DNA of 64,000 bases. Origin: Puniceicoccaceae bacterium K14. Its GTDB lineage: Bacteria; Verrucomicrobiota; Verrucomicrobiia; Opitutales; Opitutaceae. The stretch spans positions 1 through 64,000 of the forward strand of contig JAKYXN010000012.1 of assembly GCA_022538095.1 (NCBI GenBank), in the 5' to 3' direction. The position numbers and the translations under genes were made by a program. Of this stretch, positions 1-9,010 are shown piece by piece (the first letter of the stretch is position 1; the number at the start of each line of letters is the position of its first letter). The notes under the pieces were generated by a model, which was not told where the DNA came from, did not search any database, and saw nothing but the letters and a program-made list of their open reading frames with translations.

Positions 1-32
1 CTTCGATTTGAGCTGAATCGCTTCGCGACAAG

Positions 33-120
33 GCCCATTTTGGAAGGAACTGCGTTGCCCAAGTGGGACTGGGCTGTAGCCCAGCCGCCAATTGGTCGCC
101 TTGTTCCTTCGAAAATGGGC
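33..120. repeat. Long inverted repeat with internal hairpin
   Basis: Two 18-bp arms (33-50 and 103-120) are inverted repeats of one another with a single mismatch; the left arm begins GCCCATTTT and the right arm ends AAAATGGGC. Between them lies a perfect 7-bp hairpin CTGGGCT/AGCCCAG (69-84). The whole could form an 88-nt cruciform or RNA hairpin. No gene is seen in 1-235. It resembles a REP or MITE-type intergenic repeat; the family is not recognised. Confidence 0.6.
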
Positions 121-235
121 TCCTGCCAGCTTTGAGTTTATTCACGAACACGCCCTAGAGAAACGAGAACAAACTTCGAGTAATTTTTCAGCTTCAGCTG
201 ATTGGATCAAACTTGATTCCGCCCGAACGGTCTAG

Positions 236-1003
236 TCACCTCACCGCTTCTAACAAAAGCTGAGTAACTGAATGCAGTACTTTAGGATTGGGTACATTCA
301 ATAATTCTTCGGGTACACTTCTCTCTTTCACGCCCATCAAATTCAGCGAAACGAAGCGCTTTTCGTTTTCAAAGGCATCCACCCGAACTGGTATTTTGCC
401 CGTCTTCAGAATATCCGCTAAGCCACGAATATTCAAACCACCTGCACCAAACAACCAAGATTTTGTTAAAAGGCCCCAATTCATTTGAAAGTCTCCTGAT
501 AAGTAAAGATCCATCCGAAAGCCTTCCTTACTTTCATATTGCCACAGCTCCGTTCGCTTTCCACGAAGCTCGAATTTTCCAACAAACTTGGGTTCTGGCA
601 AATTCGTTGGCGTATCCGTAAATGCCATGCCTTTCATGACCATACCCAACATCGTCATATCAAAAGACTTCACTCGATACGCATCGTAACTTTCACCGAA
701 AAGTACGATATCCTTTTTATCGTTGCGTACCAAAGCAGAATCAACTCCTGGTGGAATCAAAGAACCAAGCTCCAAATCTCCAATTAAAGAAGGAAACAGC
801 AGCCGTTCTTCGTTTATCGCCAGCACAATTTTCTCCCGGTCCAACACCTTACCGCTTTTCAACGAATAGTAAGAAATCACATAGCTCAAACTGCCTTCGA
901 ATAAACCAGGGCTTTGCTGTTTGTCATATACCTTCCCCACGACAACCGAATGAAGGGTGCCAACTAAAAATAGAAAACAAATGTGGAAGCTTCGAAAGTT
1001 CAT
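236..1003 (-). CDS. Secreted protein of unknown function
   Basis: A 255-residue protein that I do not recognise. The first ~23 residues (MNFRSFHICFLFLVGTLHSV) form a typical Sec signal peptide, so the product is probably periplasmic or exported. The rest is rich in beta-strand-like alternation and has no cysteine pairs or catalytic motif that I can identify. The start codon lies 2 bp after the uvrA stop on the same strand, so it is probably translated from the uvrA message. The general layout recalls outer-membrane-lipoprotein-sorting or DUF4412-type proteins, but this is only a resemblance. Confidence 0.65.
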   Translation of the reverse strand: MNFRSFHICFLFLVGTLHSVVVGKVYDKQQSPGLFEGSLSYVISYYSLKSGKVLDREKIVLAINEERLLFPSLIGDLELGSLIPPGVDSALVRNDKKDIVLFGESYDAYRVKSFDMTMLGMVMKGMAFTDTPTNLPEPKFVGKFELRGKRTELWQYESKEGFRMDLYLSGDFQMNWGLLTKSWLFGAGGLNIRGLADILKTGKIPVRVDAFENEKRFVSLNLMGVKERSVPEELLNVPNPKVLHSVTQLLLEAVR

Positions 1004-1005
1004 AT

Positions 1006-3882
1006 TTAAACCACGGCAAATTCTCTCATTTCAACGTATCGTTGCAAGGCTTTGCCTGTTTCGGAGGCGTCGCATTTACGAAGCCCCTCAGTCGTTCCTG
1101 AATACAACAATTGCCCGCCTCGAGAACCACCGCCCGGCCCCAGATCAATTACCCAATCAGCCAGATTAATAAACCCAAGATCATGCTCGATAACAACGAT
1201 TGTATTCCCCTGGTCACGGAGTTGGAAAAGTAAGTCCAAAAGATTCTGCACATCGGCCCAGTGAAGCCCGGTTGTAGGCTCGTCCAGAATATACAATGCT
1301 CTGCCCTCTGACTTTTTGGAAAGCTCAAGAGACAACTTCAACCTCTGAGCTTCACCTCCACTTAGAGTGTTCGCTGGTTGCCCAAGTTTTAAATAACCAA
1401 GGCCAACCTTTTTAAGCGTATTCAACTTATCAAATAACCTTGGGACGTTTTTGAAAAGCTCCAAGGCTTCATCGACGCTCATGTCGAGAGTTTCCGCAAT
1501 CGTTTTACCCGAATAGCGAACTTCCAAAGTTTCCCGATTGTAGCGTTTGCCTAAACAACTCGGACACTCGACATAGGCATCGCTCATAAAAAGCATATCT
1601 AATTTGATAACCCCATCACCTTTGCAGCGCTCGCAACGCCCCCCTTTCACATTGAAACTAAAGCGCCCTGCCTTGTAGCCTCTCACCCGAGATAACGGAA
1701 TTTTTGAATACAAATTGCGCAGTAGATCAAACACTTTAGTATAAGTCGCAGGATTGGATCGTGGACTTTGACCAATCGGTTCCTGGCTCACGCGAACGGC
1801 TCGCTCAAAACGGTCCAACCCTTCCACGCCTTTGTGTTTACCCGGGATATCTTTCGAGCGATTCAATTTACGAGCGGCTGCCTTCGCTAGAATATGGTTT
1901 ATCAAAGTCGATTTCCCCGAGCCCGATACACCCGTCACACAGGTAAACAATCCTTCCGGTATGGATACGGAAATATTTTTCAGATTGTGGTGACTCGCTT
2001 CTTTGATTTCAATCCAATGCCCTTCGGGAACCTTATCCTTGGCCACTTTCTCGATTCTTCGCTTCCCCGACAAATAGGCCGAAGTTGAACCGTCTTCCCC
2101 GCTAGCCAAGCGGCATTGCTCAAACGTTCCTTGAAACATTAAGTGCCCCCCTTGATGGCCCGCTCCAGGTCCAAGTTCTATTAAATAATCTGCCGCTCGC
2201 ATCGTGTCCTCGTCATGCTCGACTACGACCACTGAATTGCCGGCATCTCGAAGACCTTGCAATGTCTTGATCAATCGTTGGTTGTCTTTGGGATGTAAAC
2301 CGATACTGGGTTCGTCCAAAACGTACACCACCCCCATCAAACTCATACCCAATTGCGTCGCCAAACGGACGCGCTGAGACTCGCCTCCACTTAAAGTATT
2401 GTATCGACGATCCAATGTCAGGTAATCAAGGCCTACTTCTTTTAAGAAACGTAAACGTTGTTCGATGCCCTCAACCACTTCTCCATAAGAAGAAATTTCG
2501 CTTTTTTTGCCGACAAGATCGTTAAGAAATTCCCATGCTGCATTGACATCCATCGCTAGGAGGTCTGGAAGGCTCTTCGTATTCACTAGAACGTTAGAAC
2601 TACGAGGACTGAATCGACTCCCGTTGCAGAGTGCGCATTCTTGATCCGTTTGATAGGCCATGAGTCGAGCTCGATACCCATCGCTCGAAGTTTCCATGTA
2701 GGCTTTATGCAAAATGGACATGACTCCTGGATACGGCACCGGATCAATCGCTTTTTTGCGCCGTCCTCTGGTCAACTTGAATTCAAATAATCGCTCTCCT
2801 GTTCCATAGAGAATCTCTTGCCTTGTCTCCTCAGCTAAATCTTTCCAGGGACAAGTTTGATCGTATGGCAATTGTTCTGCTAATTGCTTGAGAAGAGCAT
2901 TGTGACGAATGATTAAACTTTTTCCACCGATGCGGAGGGGTTTGAGAGCCCCTCCCTTTACCGATTTACTCGGATCTGGGATGACGAGCTCTTCTAAAAA
3001 ACGTCGCGTCTTGCCAATACCAGAACACTCTGGACAAGCTCCCTCTTTCGTATTGAATGAAAAATGACGAGGCGTTATTGGCTCATACACTTCACCACAT
3101 TTCCCACAAGAAAAGTTTCTACTTAAGGAAAGTTCTCCCCAATCGCTTTCACCTGGGACCTGGGTCAACGCTATTACGCGATCCTTGCCTTCCACGAAGG
3201 CAAGCTCCAACGAATCCGCGATTCGACTACGTTGCTTCTCCGAAACGACAAGACGGTCTACTACGATTTCCACTATCACATCAGACCGACCTTTGACCGC
3301 AAGGTCAGGATCGTCGAGATCGACAATCTCGCCTCCCAGTCGAATTCGCTGGTAGCCCTTTTGCCGCAACCGCGGGAGTTCCTCTCGAATTACAGCCGGT
3401 TTCGCAGTCATATACGGTGCCAACAGCACGATACGCGTTCGCTCTGGGAGAGCCAAAATACGTTCAATCGAACTCTCAAGCGTTTGCTGAGCAATCGTCC
3501 CTCCATCCTTGGGGCAACGTTGCTCTCCCTCCATCACCCATAGCAAACGAGCGTAATCAGCAATTTCCGTTACCGTCGCAACGGTGCTTCTTGGAGAAGC
3601 GGAACCCGCTCTTTGTTCGATTGCCAATACAGGAGAAAGCCCATGGATAAAATCAACATCGGGCCGTTTGATTTGCTCCATGGCTTGCCTCGCTTGAGTT
3701 GAAAGGCTTTCCATGTATTTGCGATAGCCTTCGGCATACAAGGTATCGAAGGCAAGTGACGATTTCCCCGATCCTGATACACCCGTAACGACCACCAGTC
3801 GATCGCGAGGAATTCGAACTTCAACGTTCTGCAGGTTATGCTCGCGTGCTCCTTTGATATGAATGTATTCGCTTAAACTCAA
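1006..3882 (-). CDS. uvrA: UvrA, excinuclease ABC subunit A
   Basis: A 958-residue tandem ABC ATPase that finds DNA damage with UvrB in nucleotide excision repair. Visible features are a first Walker A (GVSGSGKSS, about residue 34), a zinc site of CGKC/CPEC pairs near residue 260-290, a first ABC signature LSGGESQR with Walker [14 protein letters not shown], then a second Walker A (GVSGSGKST), a zinc module CERC/CPSC and a second signature LSGGEAQR with [10 protein letters not shown]. Length fits the family (about 940-960). Some canonical UvrA positions are altered near the N-terminus, for example [14 protein letters not shown], so it may be a second UvrA paralogue and not the housekeeping copy. 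Confidence 0.93.
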   Translation of the reverse strand: MSLSEYIHIKGAREHNLQNVEVRIPRDRLVVVTGVSGSGKSSLAFDTLYAEGYRKYMESLSTQARQAMEQIKRPDVDFIHGLSPVLAIEQRAGSASPRSTVATVTEIADYARLLWVMEGEQRCPKDGGTIAQQTLESSIERILALPERTRIVLLAPYMTAKPAVIREELPRLRQKGYQRIRLGGEIVDLDDPDLAVKGRSDVIVEIVVDRLVVSEKQRSRIADSLELAFVEGKDRVIALTQVPGESDWGELSLSRNFSCGKCGEVYEPITPRHFSFNTKEGACPECSGIGKTRRFLEELVIPDPSKSVKGGALKPLRIGGKSLIIRHNALLKQLAEQLPYDQTCPWKDLAEETRQEILYGTGERLFEFKLTRGRRKKAIDPVPYPGVMSILHKAYMETSSDGYRARLMAYQTDQECALCNGSRFSPRSSNVLVNTKSLPDLLAMDVNAAWEFLNDLVGKKSEISSYGEVVEGIEQRLRFLKEVGLDYLTLDRRYNTLSGGESQRVRLATQLGMSLMGVVYVLDEPSIGLHPKDNQRLIKTLQGLRDAGNSVVVVEHDEDTMRAADYLIELGPGAGHQGGHLMFQGTFEQCRLASGEDGSTSAYLSGKRRIEKVAKDKVPEGHWIEIKEASHHNLKNISVSIPEGLFTCVTGVSGSGKSTLINHILAKAAARKLNRSKDIPGKHKGVEGLDRFERAVRVSQEPIGQSPRSNPATYTKVFDLLRNLYSKIPLSRVRGYKAGRFSFNVKGGRCERCKGDGVIKLDMLFMSDAYVECPSCLGKRYNRETLEVRYSGKTIAETLDMSVDEALELFKNVPRLFDKLNTLKKVGLGYLKLGQPANTLSGGEAQRLKLSLELSKKSEGRALYILDEPTTGLHWADVQNLLDLLFQLRDQGNTIVVIEHDLGFINLADWVIDLGPGGGSRGGQLLYSGTTEGLRKCDASETGKALQRYVEMREFAVV

Positions 3883-4043
3883 AACGATAGGGAAAATTCG
3901 GTTAGCAGCGAAGCATCAAAGAACTTTTCCAAAGGTCAATCCCTTGTCCTCGCCTTATACCAACTAGGGATTGAGCCTCAATGATTGCTAAGGCGGTGTA
4001 AAACGAGGACATCCGCATAACATCCTTCGCTATAGGTCGATAA

Positions 4044-4454
4044 ATGAGTGTCTACAAAACACTGTTATCCCCATATTGTATGCCCAATACCTCACATTCA
4101 AAATCGAACGATTTGCCAATTCTCGACACGCGACGCTTGGAGAACATCCTTGATAACGACGAGGAGATGTTGATCGAATTCATTGCAGAGTTCAACCAAC
4201 TGCTCCTTGACGACCTCGAAGCGATTTCAAAGGAATTAGAACGAGAATACGACTTCGACACTATTCGCTCTCATGCCCACAAAATAAAGGGCAGTTCAAA
4301 TAATTTCGGAGCTGAGTTTCTAGCCGACATTTCAAGTGAAATCGAAGAAGCGAGTCGCAAGAAAAACGCCACTAGAATTAAAGAACTAGAATCTCCTTTC
4401 TCCCAGGCAGCCGCCGCCACGCTTGATGCTATCAAGCTCCGGCTAAACAGTTAG
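4044..4454 (+). CDS. Solitary Hpt-domain phosphotransfer protein
   Basis: A 136-residue protein, mostly one histidine phosphotransfer (Hpt) four-helix domain. The phosphorylatable histidine is in AHKIKGSSNNFGA, the usual H-x-L/I-K-G-S-S/A motif. Hpt proteins relay phosphate between hybrid kinases and response regulators in the cytoplasm. No kinase or receiver gene lies in this window, so its partners are elsewhere. A second in-frame ATG at 4080 (MPNTSHSKS) is an equally possible start, because the first 12 residues look unconserved. Its 3' end overlaps the convergent pspF gene by 12 bp. Confidence 0.8.
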   Translation: MSVYKTLLSPYCMPNTSHSKSNDLPILDTRRLENILDNDEEMLIEFIAEFNQLLLDDLEAISKELEREYDFDTIRSHAHKIKGSSNNFGAEFLADISSEIEEASRKKNATRIKELESPFSQAAAATLDAIKLRLNS

Positions 4455-5465
4455 ATCTTGCTTGTACTTCCGGTACAACGCTCTGAATTGGTGGTAGCTC
4501 AATCCTAAAGATTCAGCTGCATCAGTCTGCTTTCTTCGGCACTGCTCTAAGGCTCTTTTCAGCAGCCTAATCTCCAATTCACGAACCTGCTCCTGGAAAC
4601 TTGCATCCGACTCCATTTCTTCCTGCGAGTCAGTCTGAGGAGGCTCAACGAGCTCGCTGGGCTGTGAACTTGGATCCTTGTAGGGACTTTCAAACGGAGC
4701 GAAATCTATTTCATCAACCTTCCCTTCTCCAGATCGATAAACGCTCCGTTCCACAACGTTTTTCAACTCCCGTACATTCCCCGGCCATTCGTAACTCTCT
4801 AGAGATCGCATCGCGGACGCAGTAAACTTGGAAGCCGATGAAAATTCCAGCTCTTGTGACATTGAAGCGGCAAAGCGCGTAGCCAAATACGCGATATCTC
4901 CCGAACGATAGCGCAAAGGCGGCAGATGTAATACTTCGAATGACAATCGATCTAACAAGTCGCTCTTGAATTTTTCCTTTCGCGTCAATTCCACCAAATT
5001 CGCGTTAGTGGCTCCAATAATCCTCGCATCAACTACAATTGACTGAGAGCTACCCACACGCTCGAACATACCGTACTCAACCGCTCGCAAAATCTTCTCC
5101 TGAACCGACATCGAGACTAAACCAATCTCATCCAAGAATAACGTACCGCCTTCTGCTTGCTCGAATCGTCCCTCTCTTCGTTTGTTAGCTCCTGTGAACG
5201 AACCCGCTTCGTGCCCAAAAAGCTCTGACTCCAGCACCGACTCCCCCAAAGATGCACAATTTAAAGAAACCAGCGGCCCGTCCCACCGTTTTGAAAGAAA
5301 ATGCAATCGATTGGCAGCCAACTCTTTGCCCGTTCCACGCTCTCCAATAATAAGGATAGGCCGGTCGATCGCAGCTACCCGAGACAATTTCGATTGGAAA
5401 TCCAAAAAAGCTTCAGAATTTCCCAAAGCCTCTGGCAATTCTCGTGTTTGAAATGAAACATCCAT
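4443..5465 (-). CDS. pspF: PspF-like sigma-54 enhancer-binding activator
   Basis: A 340-residue AAA+ activator of sigma-54 RNA polymerase with no N-terminal receiver or sensor domain, as in PspF. Walker A is GERGTGKE (residues 41-48), the sigma-54 contact loop reads GSFTGA (88-93) in place of the usual GAFTGA, and Walker B is GGTLFLDEIG (about 106-115). The C-terminal ~40 residues form a Fis-type helix-turn-helix (RKQTDAAESLGLSYHQFRALYRKY). The gene is divergent from pspABC, which is the classic arrangement in which PspF drives psp transcription and is held inactive by PspA. The A-to-S change in the loop is conservative but worth noting. Confidence 0.88.
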   Translation of the reverse strand: MDVSFQTRELPEALGNSEAFLDFQSKLSRVAAIDRPILIIGERGTGKELAANRLHFLSKRWDGPLVSLNCASLGESVLESELFGHEAGSFTGANKRREGRFEQAEGGTLFLDEIGLVSMSVQEKILRAVEYGMFERVGSSQSIVVDARIIGATNANLVELTRKEKFKSDLLDRLSFEVLHLPPLRYRSGDIAYLATRFAASMSQELEFSSASKFTASAMRSLESYEWPGNVRELKNVVERSVYRSGEGKVDEIDFAPFESPYKDPSSQPSELVEPPQTDSQEEMESDASFQEQVRELEIRLLKRALEQCRRKQTDAAESLGLSYHQFRALYRKYKQDLTV

Positions 5466-5547
5466 TGTTGGCTATTTAATACGGTTTTTTTAGCCAAAAT
5501 AAAGGTTTTTTTCACCACTTCTTAATACTTCTGTATACTCTAATTTT

Positions 5548-5563
5548 AGATAAAATTTTATCT
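5548..5563. promoter_or_regulatory. 16-bp palindrome, candidate PspF activator site
   Basis: AGATAAAATTTTATCT is a perfect 16-bp palindrome in the pspF-pspA intergenic region. Its centre is about 70 bp upstream of the expected transcription start of the sigma-54-like promoter at 5601-5617, a normal distance for an enhancer-binding protein. It is inferred to be a PspF binding site; its AT-richness also permits chance occurrence. Confidence 0.5.
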
Positions 5564-5600
5564 CACTGATAATCATATGCTTAAGGAATTATAAATATAA

Positions 5601-5617
5601 TTGGCACGTATAATGAT
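5601..5617 (+). promoter_or_regulatory. Sigma-54 type promoter of pspABC
   Basis: TTGGCACGTATAATGAT matches the sigma-54 pattern (TGGCACG, four bases, TTGCW) perfectly at the -24 element, with correct spacing and a weaker -12 element (ATGAT). Transcription would begin near 5627, leaving a leader of about 158 nt before pspA. The divergent pspF gene supports the assignment. Confidence 0.65.
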
Positions 5618-5784
5618 AATAGGAATTCAAATTAACAAAAAACATATTAATCAATTCATACAACGCTGCCCAATTCACCCTCTTAGAAAATCACACGCAC
5701 GCTACAGGCGGCTGACACTCAATTTTTACATAAAAGTAAGTAACCAAATTAAACGAAATAACTAATAAAGAATAAGGAAACAAA

Positions 5785-6459
5785 ATGGGAATATTCACAC
5801 GATTCAAAGACATTGTCGGTTCAAACATCAACGCCATGCTGGATAAGGCCGAAGATCCAGAGAAGCTCATCAAATTGATGATCCAAGAAATGGAAGACAC
5901 TTTAGTTGAAATCAAAGCATCCTGTGCCGGGGTCATGGCAAACAAGGCCAGCACATCCCGCACACTAAAGCGTGCTCAAGATCGCGTCGTTGAGTGGGAA
6001 GAAAAAGCTAAACTTGCTATCAGCAAGGCTCGCGACGATCTCGCTAAGGAAGCTCTTTTAGAAAAGCGTCGCTACATGGAAGAGATGGAGAAATTCCAAA
6101 AGGAAAACGACTCTCTCGAAGAAGTGATCACTAAATACAAAGCCGATATGGCCGAGCTAGAAAGCAAGCTCAACAACGCTCGCGAAAAGCACAAAACACT
6201 TGTACATCGCCACGCCCAAGCGGAAAAAAGCCACAAAGCGCAGACTACGATTCGCAAAGCCAATACGTCCGATGCCTTTGTTCGTTTCGAAGCCTTCGAA
6301 AACCGCATTGAGCGCATGGAAGCCAGCGCTGGCTTAGTAAACGTTAAGCCCAAAGCGACTTTAGATGAAGAATTCGCCAAACTCGAACAAGACGATGCCT
6401 TGGAAGATGAGCTTGCAGCCTTGAAACGTTCGATAGAGGATAAGAGCACAAACGGATAG
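5785..6459 (+). CDS. pspA: PspA, phage-shock / IM30 membrane-stress protein
   Basis: A 224-residue, almost entirely coiled-coil PspA/Vipp1 protein. The N-terminus (MGIFTRFKDIVGSNINAMLDKAEDPEKLI) matches the family closely, including the amphipathic membrane-binding helix and the conserved A-E-D-P. PspA polymerises on stressed inner membranes (ESCRT-III-like) and restrains PspF. A Shine-Dalgarno-like AAGGAA lies 7 bp before the ATG. It is the first gene of a three-gene psp operon read from the sigma-54-like promoter. The length matches E. coli PspA (222). Confidence 0.95.
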   Translation: MGIFTRFKDIVGSNINAMLDKAEDPEKLIKLMIQEMEDTLVEIKASCAGVMANKASTSRTLKRAQDRVVEWEEKAKLAISKARDDLAKEALLEKRRYMEEMEKFQKENDSLEEVITKYKADMAELESKLNNAREKHKTLVHRHAQAEKSHKAQTTIRKANTSDAFVRFEAFENRIERMEASAGLVNVKPKATLDEEFAKLEQDDALEDELAALKRSIEDKSTNG

Positions 6460-6501
6460 TTTTATTCGAAAACCAATTGTCTCCTCCGAACACTTCAAAC
6501 C

Positions 6502-6735
6502 ATGGATAGTAACCACATATTTGTATTGTGCATAATTGGATTGGGTATGGGTATACCCATAATCTGCGGCACAATTCTAGCACTGGTGAAGCAATTTCAC
6601 CAGCGACAGGGCAAGATGTCCTCCCAGCTCAATAGTGAAGAATCGAAAATCATGCACGACCTCTACAAAGGTTTGGAACGCATGGAAAAACGTATCGATG
6701 CTTTGGAGACAATAATAATAGACAAAAAACGCTAA
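6502..6735 (+). CDS. pspB: PspB-like inner-membrane phage-shock protein
   Basis: A 77-residue protein with one N-terminal membrane helix (about residues 6-28) followed by a charged coiled coil ending ERMEKRIDALETII, which matches the end of PspB (RMRERIQALESIL). PspB with PspC senses membrane stress and releases PspA from PspF. It lies 42 bp after pspA and 28 bp before pspC, consistent with an operon. Sequence similarity is low outside the C-terminal motif, but position and topology agree. Confidence 0.8.
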   Translation: MDSNHIFVLCIIGLGMGIPIICGTILALVKQFHQRQGKMSSQLNSEESKIMHDLYKGLERMEKRIDALETIIIDKKR

Positions 6736-6763
6736 AATTTTAAAATCAATTTTTTCGAACTAA

Positions 6764-7138
6764 ATGAAACGCAAATTTTATAGATCACGAAACGGAATCA
6801 TATTCGGCCTCTGCCGTGGAATTTCCGAATACTTCGACATATCACTTTTTTGGATTCGTGCATTCACGATAGGAGGCTTAATTTTCACAGGATTCTTTCC
6901 GATTGGCCTTATCTACATAATCATGGGTCTTGTTATAAAAGCCGAACCTCTCCCATCTCCCGTCGAAGCCCCGAAGGAATCCAATCACTTTGAATCCTAC
7001 ACGAGCTCACGCAAACTCGGCCTCTGGCAACTCAAAGAAAAATTCAGTTCGCTAGAAACACGTATCCGCCGCATGGAGGATCACGTCACGGATCGAGCCT
7101 ACGACTGGGAAAGGCGATTTAACGCCGACAAGGGCTAA
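6764..7138 (+). CDS. pspC: PspC-domain protein
   Basis: A 124-residue PspC family protein. The N-terminal half (FYRSRNGIIFGLCRGISEYFDISLFWIRAFTIGG) is the PspC domain, with a membrane helix at about 38-62. The C-terminal part is a soluble coiled coil (EKFSSLETRIRRMEDHV), probably the contact region for PspB or PspA. It is the last gene of the psp operon and is followed closely by a strong terminator. Confidence 0.9.
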   Translation: MKRKFYRSRNGIIFGLCRGISEYFDISLFWIRAFTIGGLIFTGFFPIGLIYIIMGLVIKAEPLPSPVEAPKESNHFESYTSSRKLGLWQLKEKFSSLETRIRRMEDHVTDRAYDWERRFNADKG

Positions 7139-7164
7139 AACCAGAGTTCAGGTTGAATTAACGT

Positions 7165-7192
7165 AAAAGCGGCACATGTGCCGCTTTTTTTT
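7165..7192 (+). terminator. Rho-independent terminator after pspC
   Basis: The self-complementary stem AAAAGCGGCACATGTGCCGC is followed directly by a run of eight T residues, 27 bp after the pspC stop. The hairpin has a very tight loop. Confidence 0.88.
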
Positions 7193-7219
7193 CTGTAGGG
7201 CTTCAGCTCGCTGAATGCC
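7193..7219. repeat. Short CTGTAGG hairpin element
   Basis: CTGTAGG followed by the hairpin GGCTTCAGC / GCTGAATGCC (one bulge) directly after the psp terminator. A CTGTAGG-type sequence followed or accompanied by a hairpin also occurs near 9519-9541, and a related GCTGTAG sits in the hairpin at 69-84. These may belong to one REP-like family. Confidence 0.35.
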
Positions 7220-7250
7220 TCAACCCACCGGCGGATCAACTGTTCATTTC

Positions 7251-8747
7251 CTACGCTGTTCCAGTTCCTCGATACAATTCGACGAGGCGCTCTTTCTGGG
7301 AACGACGTACAAAATCGAGAGTCGACCTAGAAATTTTAAATGACTCTTCATCGCTTGAAGTATTATTACAATGCTCAGCGATGATCGCATATAGAAACTT
7401 AAATGCATCACGCGGCTGGTGCATCTGCTCCAAAGCATCTATCAAATCCGACTGACTCGTCTCATCGTCGAAGAGATCTTCTAAACGCACTTTCTCACCT
7501 GACTGGCAATTATTGAAGCGCCAATTACACAAGTCGTAGAGAGTGATCCCTGTCCATTTAAGAGGGTTAACCACGTTTTGCTTATCCAAGCGAGCTTGGC
7601 GGCGGAAGTCAGAGCTCTCACCAGATAGCATTTGGCTAATTTCAATCGGGAGCAGCATCTTGATCCCGATATTGTTTTGCTGAAGAAACTTATTATTCAT
7701 CATCGGCCACAAGATTAGCTTCATCTTGTCCGCCTCGCCATTTACGATCATTGGCTCGTCCATTCGATCCACCAACACAATCATGCTCGAATAACCTGCT
7801 TCATGAATAATATCCGTGAATCGACTCGTTAAGGCATATCGGTTATCCTGATCACCTTTTTTAGGTAGGGGCTCAGCTTTCAAGCTCTCTTCTTTTAAAT
7901 CCCAAAGGCGGTTCTTCAAAGACTTCACAGAATTCGATACCACTCGAATTTCCTTAACTAAGCGTCTAGCCAAGCTCCCACGTTTCCAGGAGCGTATCAG
8001 CCACCAACCACCTACGAAGAGGAATCCAGCTCCACCCGCTCCCGCGGCTCCCATCGCTTCCCAGCTCTCGCTGTCGATAAACTTCCAACCGATCCCTCCA
8101 ATAATTCCCAATATTCCCAACGTGACAGTCATCGCCCCGTGAGTTACGCGGTTCCAAGAAGTCCCCACTTTTAACATACGTATAATCGACTTCCAGCGTG
8201 AAGACGACTGGGCACCACTTGGCTGATCATAGAGCAAAGCCAAGGTCGCTAGGTCCATTCGCTTTTGAAAGCTCATTTTACGCAACGTTTTCTTGAGCTT
8301 CTTTCCTTCGGCTTTGGTTGTTGGGGACAGGACATTTTCCAAGAATTTCGTAACGGCGAGTGAGAGGATCGCATCCTGGTGATCAGATAGTCGAACCGCT
8401 TCCAAAGTCTTGATGACATCTTCCGTCTTCACACTGCGAGCTAACTTATCCAGAGTTGGATTCAAGTCGTCGTAACACACCAAATACGTCATTCCGCTTG
8501 TGCGATTTCTATTAAACTCCTCTACCTTCCTCTGAATCATCAAGCGCATGGCCGTTTTGCCACTGCCTTTTTCGCCAAATACCACAGTCGTATTCGGGTT
8601 CGACGGGTCCCCATAAATCTTAGAAAAATCAGGGTGAGTGATCGCATCTTCCAGCATCCGATTGTACACGCCATCGTCGCGTGCTTCTTCCGCCTGGAAC
8701 GGATGCTCTTTCAAAGTCCAATGATCAAAGAATCGTTGTAATTCCAT
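7251..8747 (-). CDS. Membrane-inserted P-loop ATPase, KAP-like layout
   Basis: A 498-residue protein with Walker A GEKGSGKT (58-65) and a Walker B-like hydrophobic strand ending in acidic residues (SMIVLVDRMDEP, about 321-332). Two hydrophobic segments at about 205-222 and 233-250 lie between these motifs and would form a membrane hairpin inside the ATPase domain. That arrangement is the hallmark of KAP-family P-loop NTPases (Kidins220/PifA), although the exact KAP signature is not evident. The remainder is soluble and charged. It stands alone: convergent with psp, divergent from the cysteine-rich gene. The process it serves is unknown; a role in membrane-linked defence or signalling would be a guess. 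Confidence 0.7.
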   Translation of the reverse strand: MELQRFFDHWTLKEHPFQAEEARDDGVYNRMLEDAITHPDFSKIYGDPSNPNTTVVFGEKGSGKTAMRLMIQRKVEEFNRNRTSGMTYLVCYDDLNPTLDKLARSVKTEDVIKTLEAVRLSDHQDAILSLAVTKFLENVLSPTTKAEGKKLKKTLRKMSFQKRMDLATLALLYDQPSGAQSSSRWKSIIRMLKVGTSWNRVTHGAMTVTLGILGIIGGIGWKFIDSESWEAMGAAGAGGAGFLFVGGWWLIRSWKRGSLARRLVKEIRVVSNSVKSLKNRLWDLKEESLKAEPLPKKGDQDNRYALTSRFTDIIHEAGYSSMIVLVDRMDEPMIVNGEADKMKLILWPMMNNKFLQQNNIGIKMLLPIEISQMLSGESSDFRRQARLDKQNVVNPLKWTGITLYDLCNWRFNNCQSGEKVRLEDLFDDETSQSDLIDALEQMHQPRDAFKFLYAIIAEHCNNTSSDEESFKISRSTLDFVRRSQKERLVELYRGTGTA

Positions 8748-8924
8748 TGCTAAATACGACTAGTAAGAATCACGCGACAAGCAAAGACGCAAAATTTTAA
8801 TTTTCCCAAATAAGCATATTTTGCACCGCTCCCTCTATAAACAACCCCTTCCATCCATATCTCGACCAAAGATTTAGCTAGAAGTTTACAAATTTCTAAA
8901 AATTAACTTTAAATGAAATCACCC

Positions 8925-8965
8925 TACGCCATTAAGCGTAAGAGAGTTGTTGCACTAACGTGCAA
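8925..8965. promoter_or_regulatory. Two short dyads upstream of the cysteine-rich gene
   Basis: TACGC-(6)-GCGTA at 8925-8940 and TTGCAC-(4)-GTGCAA at 8950-8965 are two perfect inverted repeats 46-86 bp before the start of the cysteine-rich protein gene. They could be operators for a metal- or redox-responsive regulator, or leader RNA hairpins. The regulator is not identified. Confidence 0.4.
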
Positions 8966-9010
8966 TAGCTAGCAAATTGCGATCGTATTAATCACAAACC
9001 TCAATTACTT

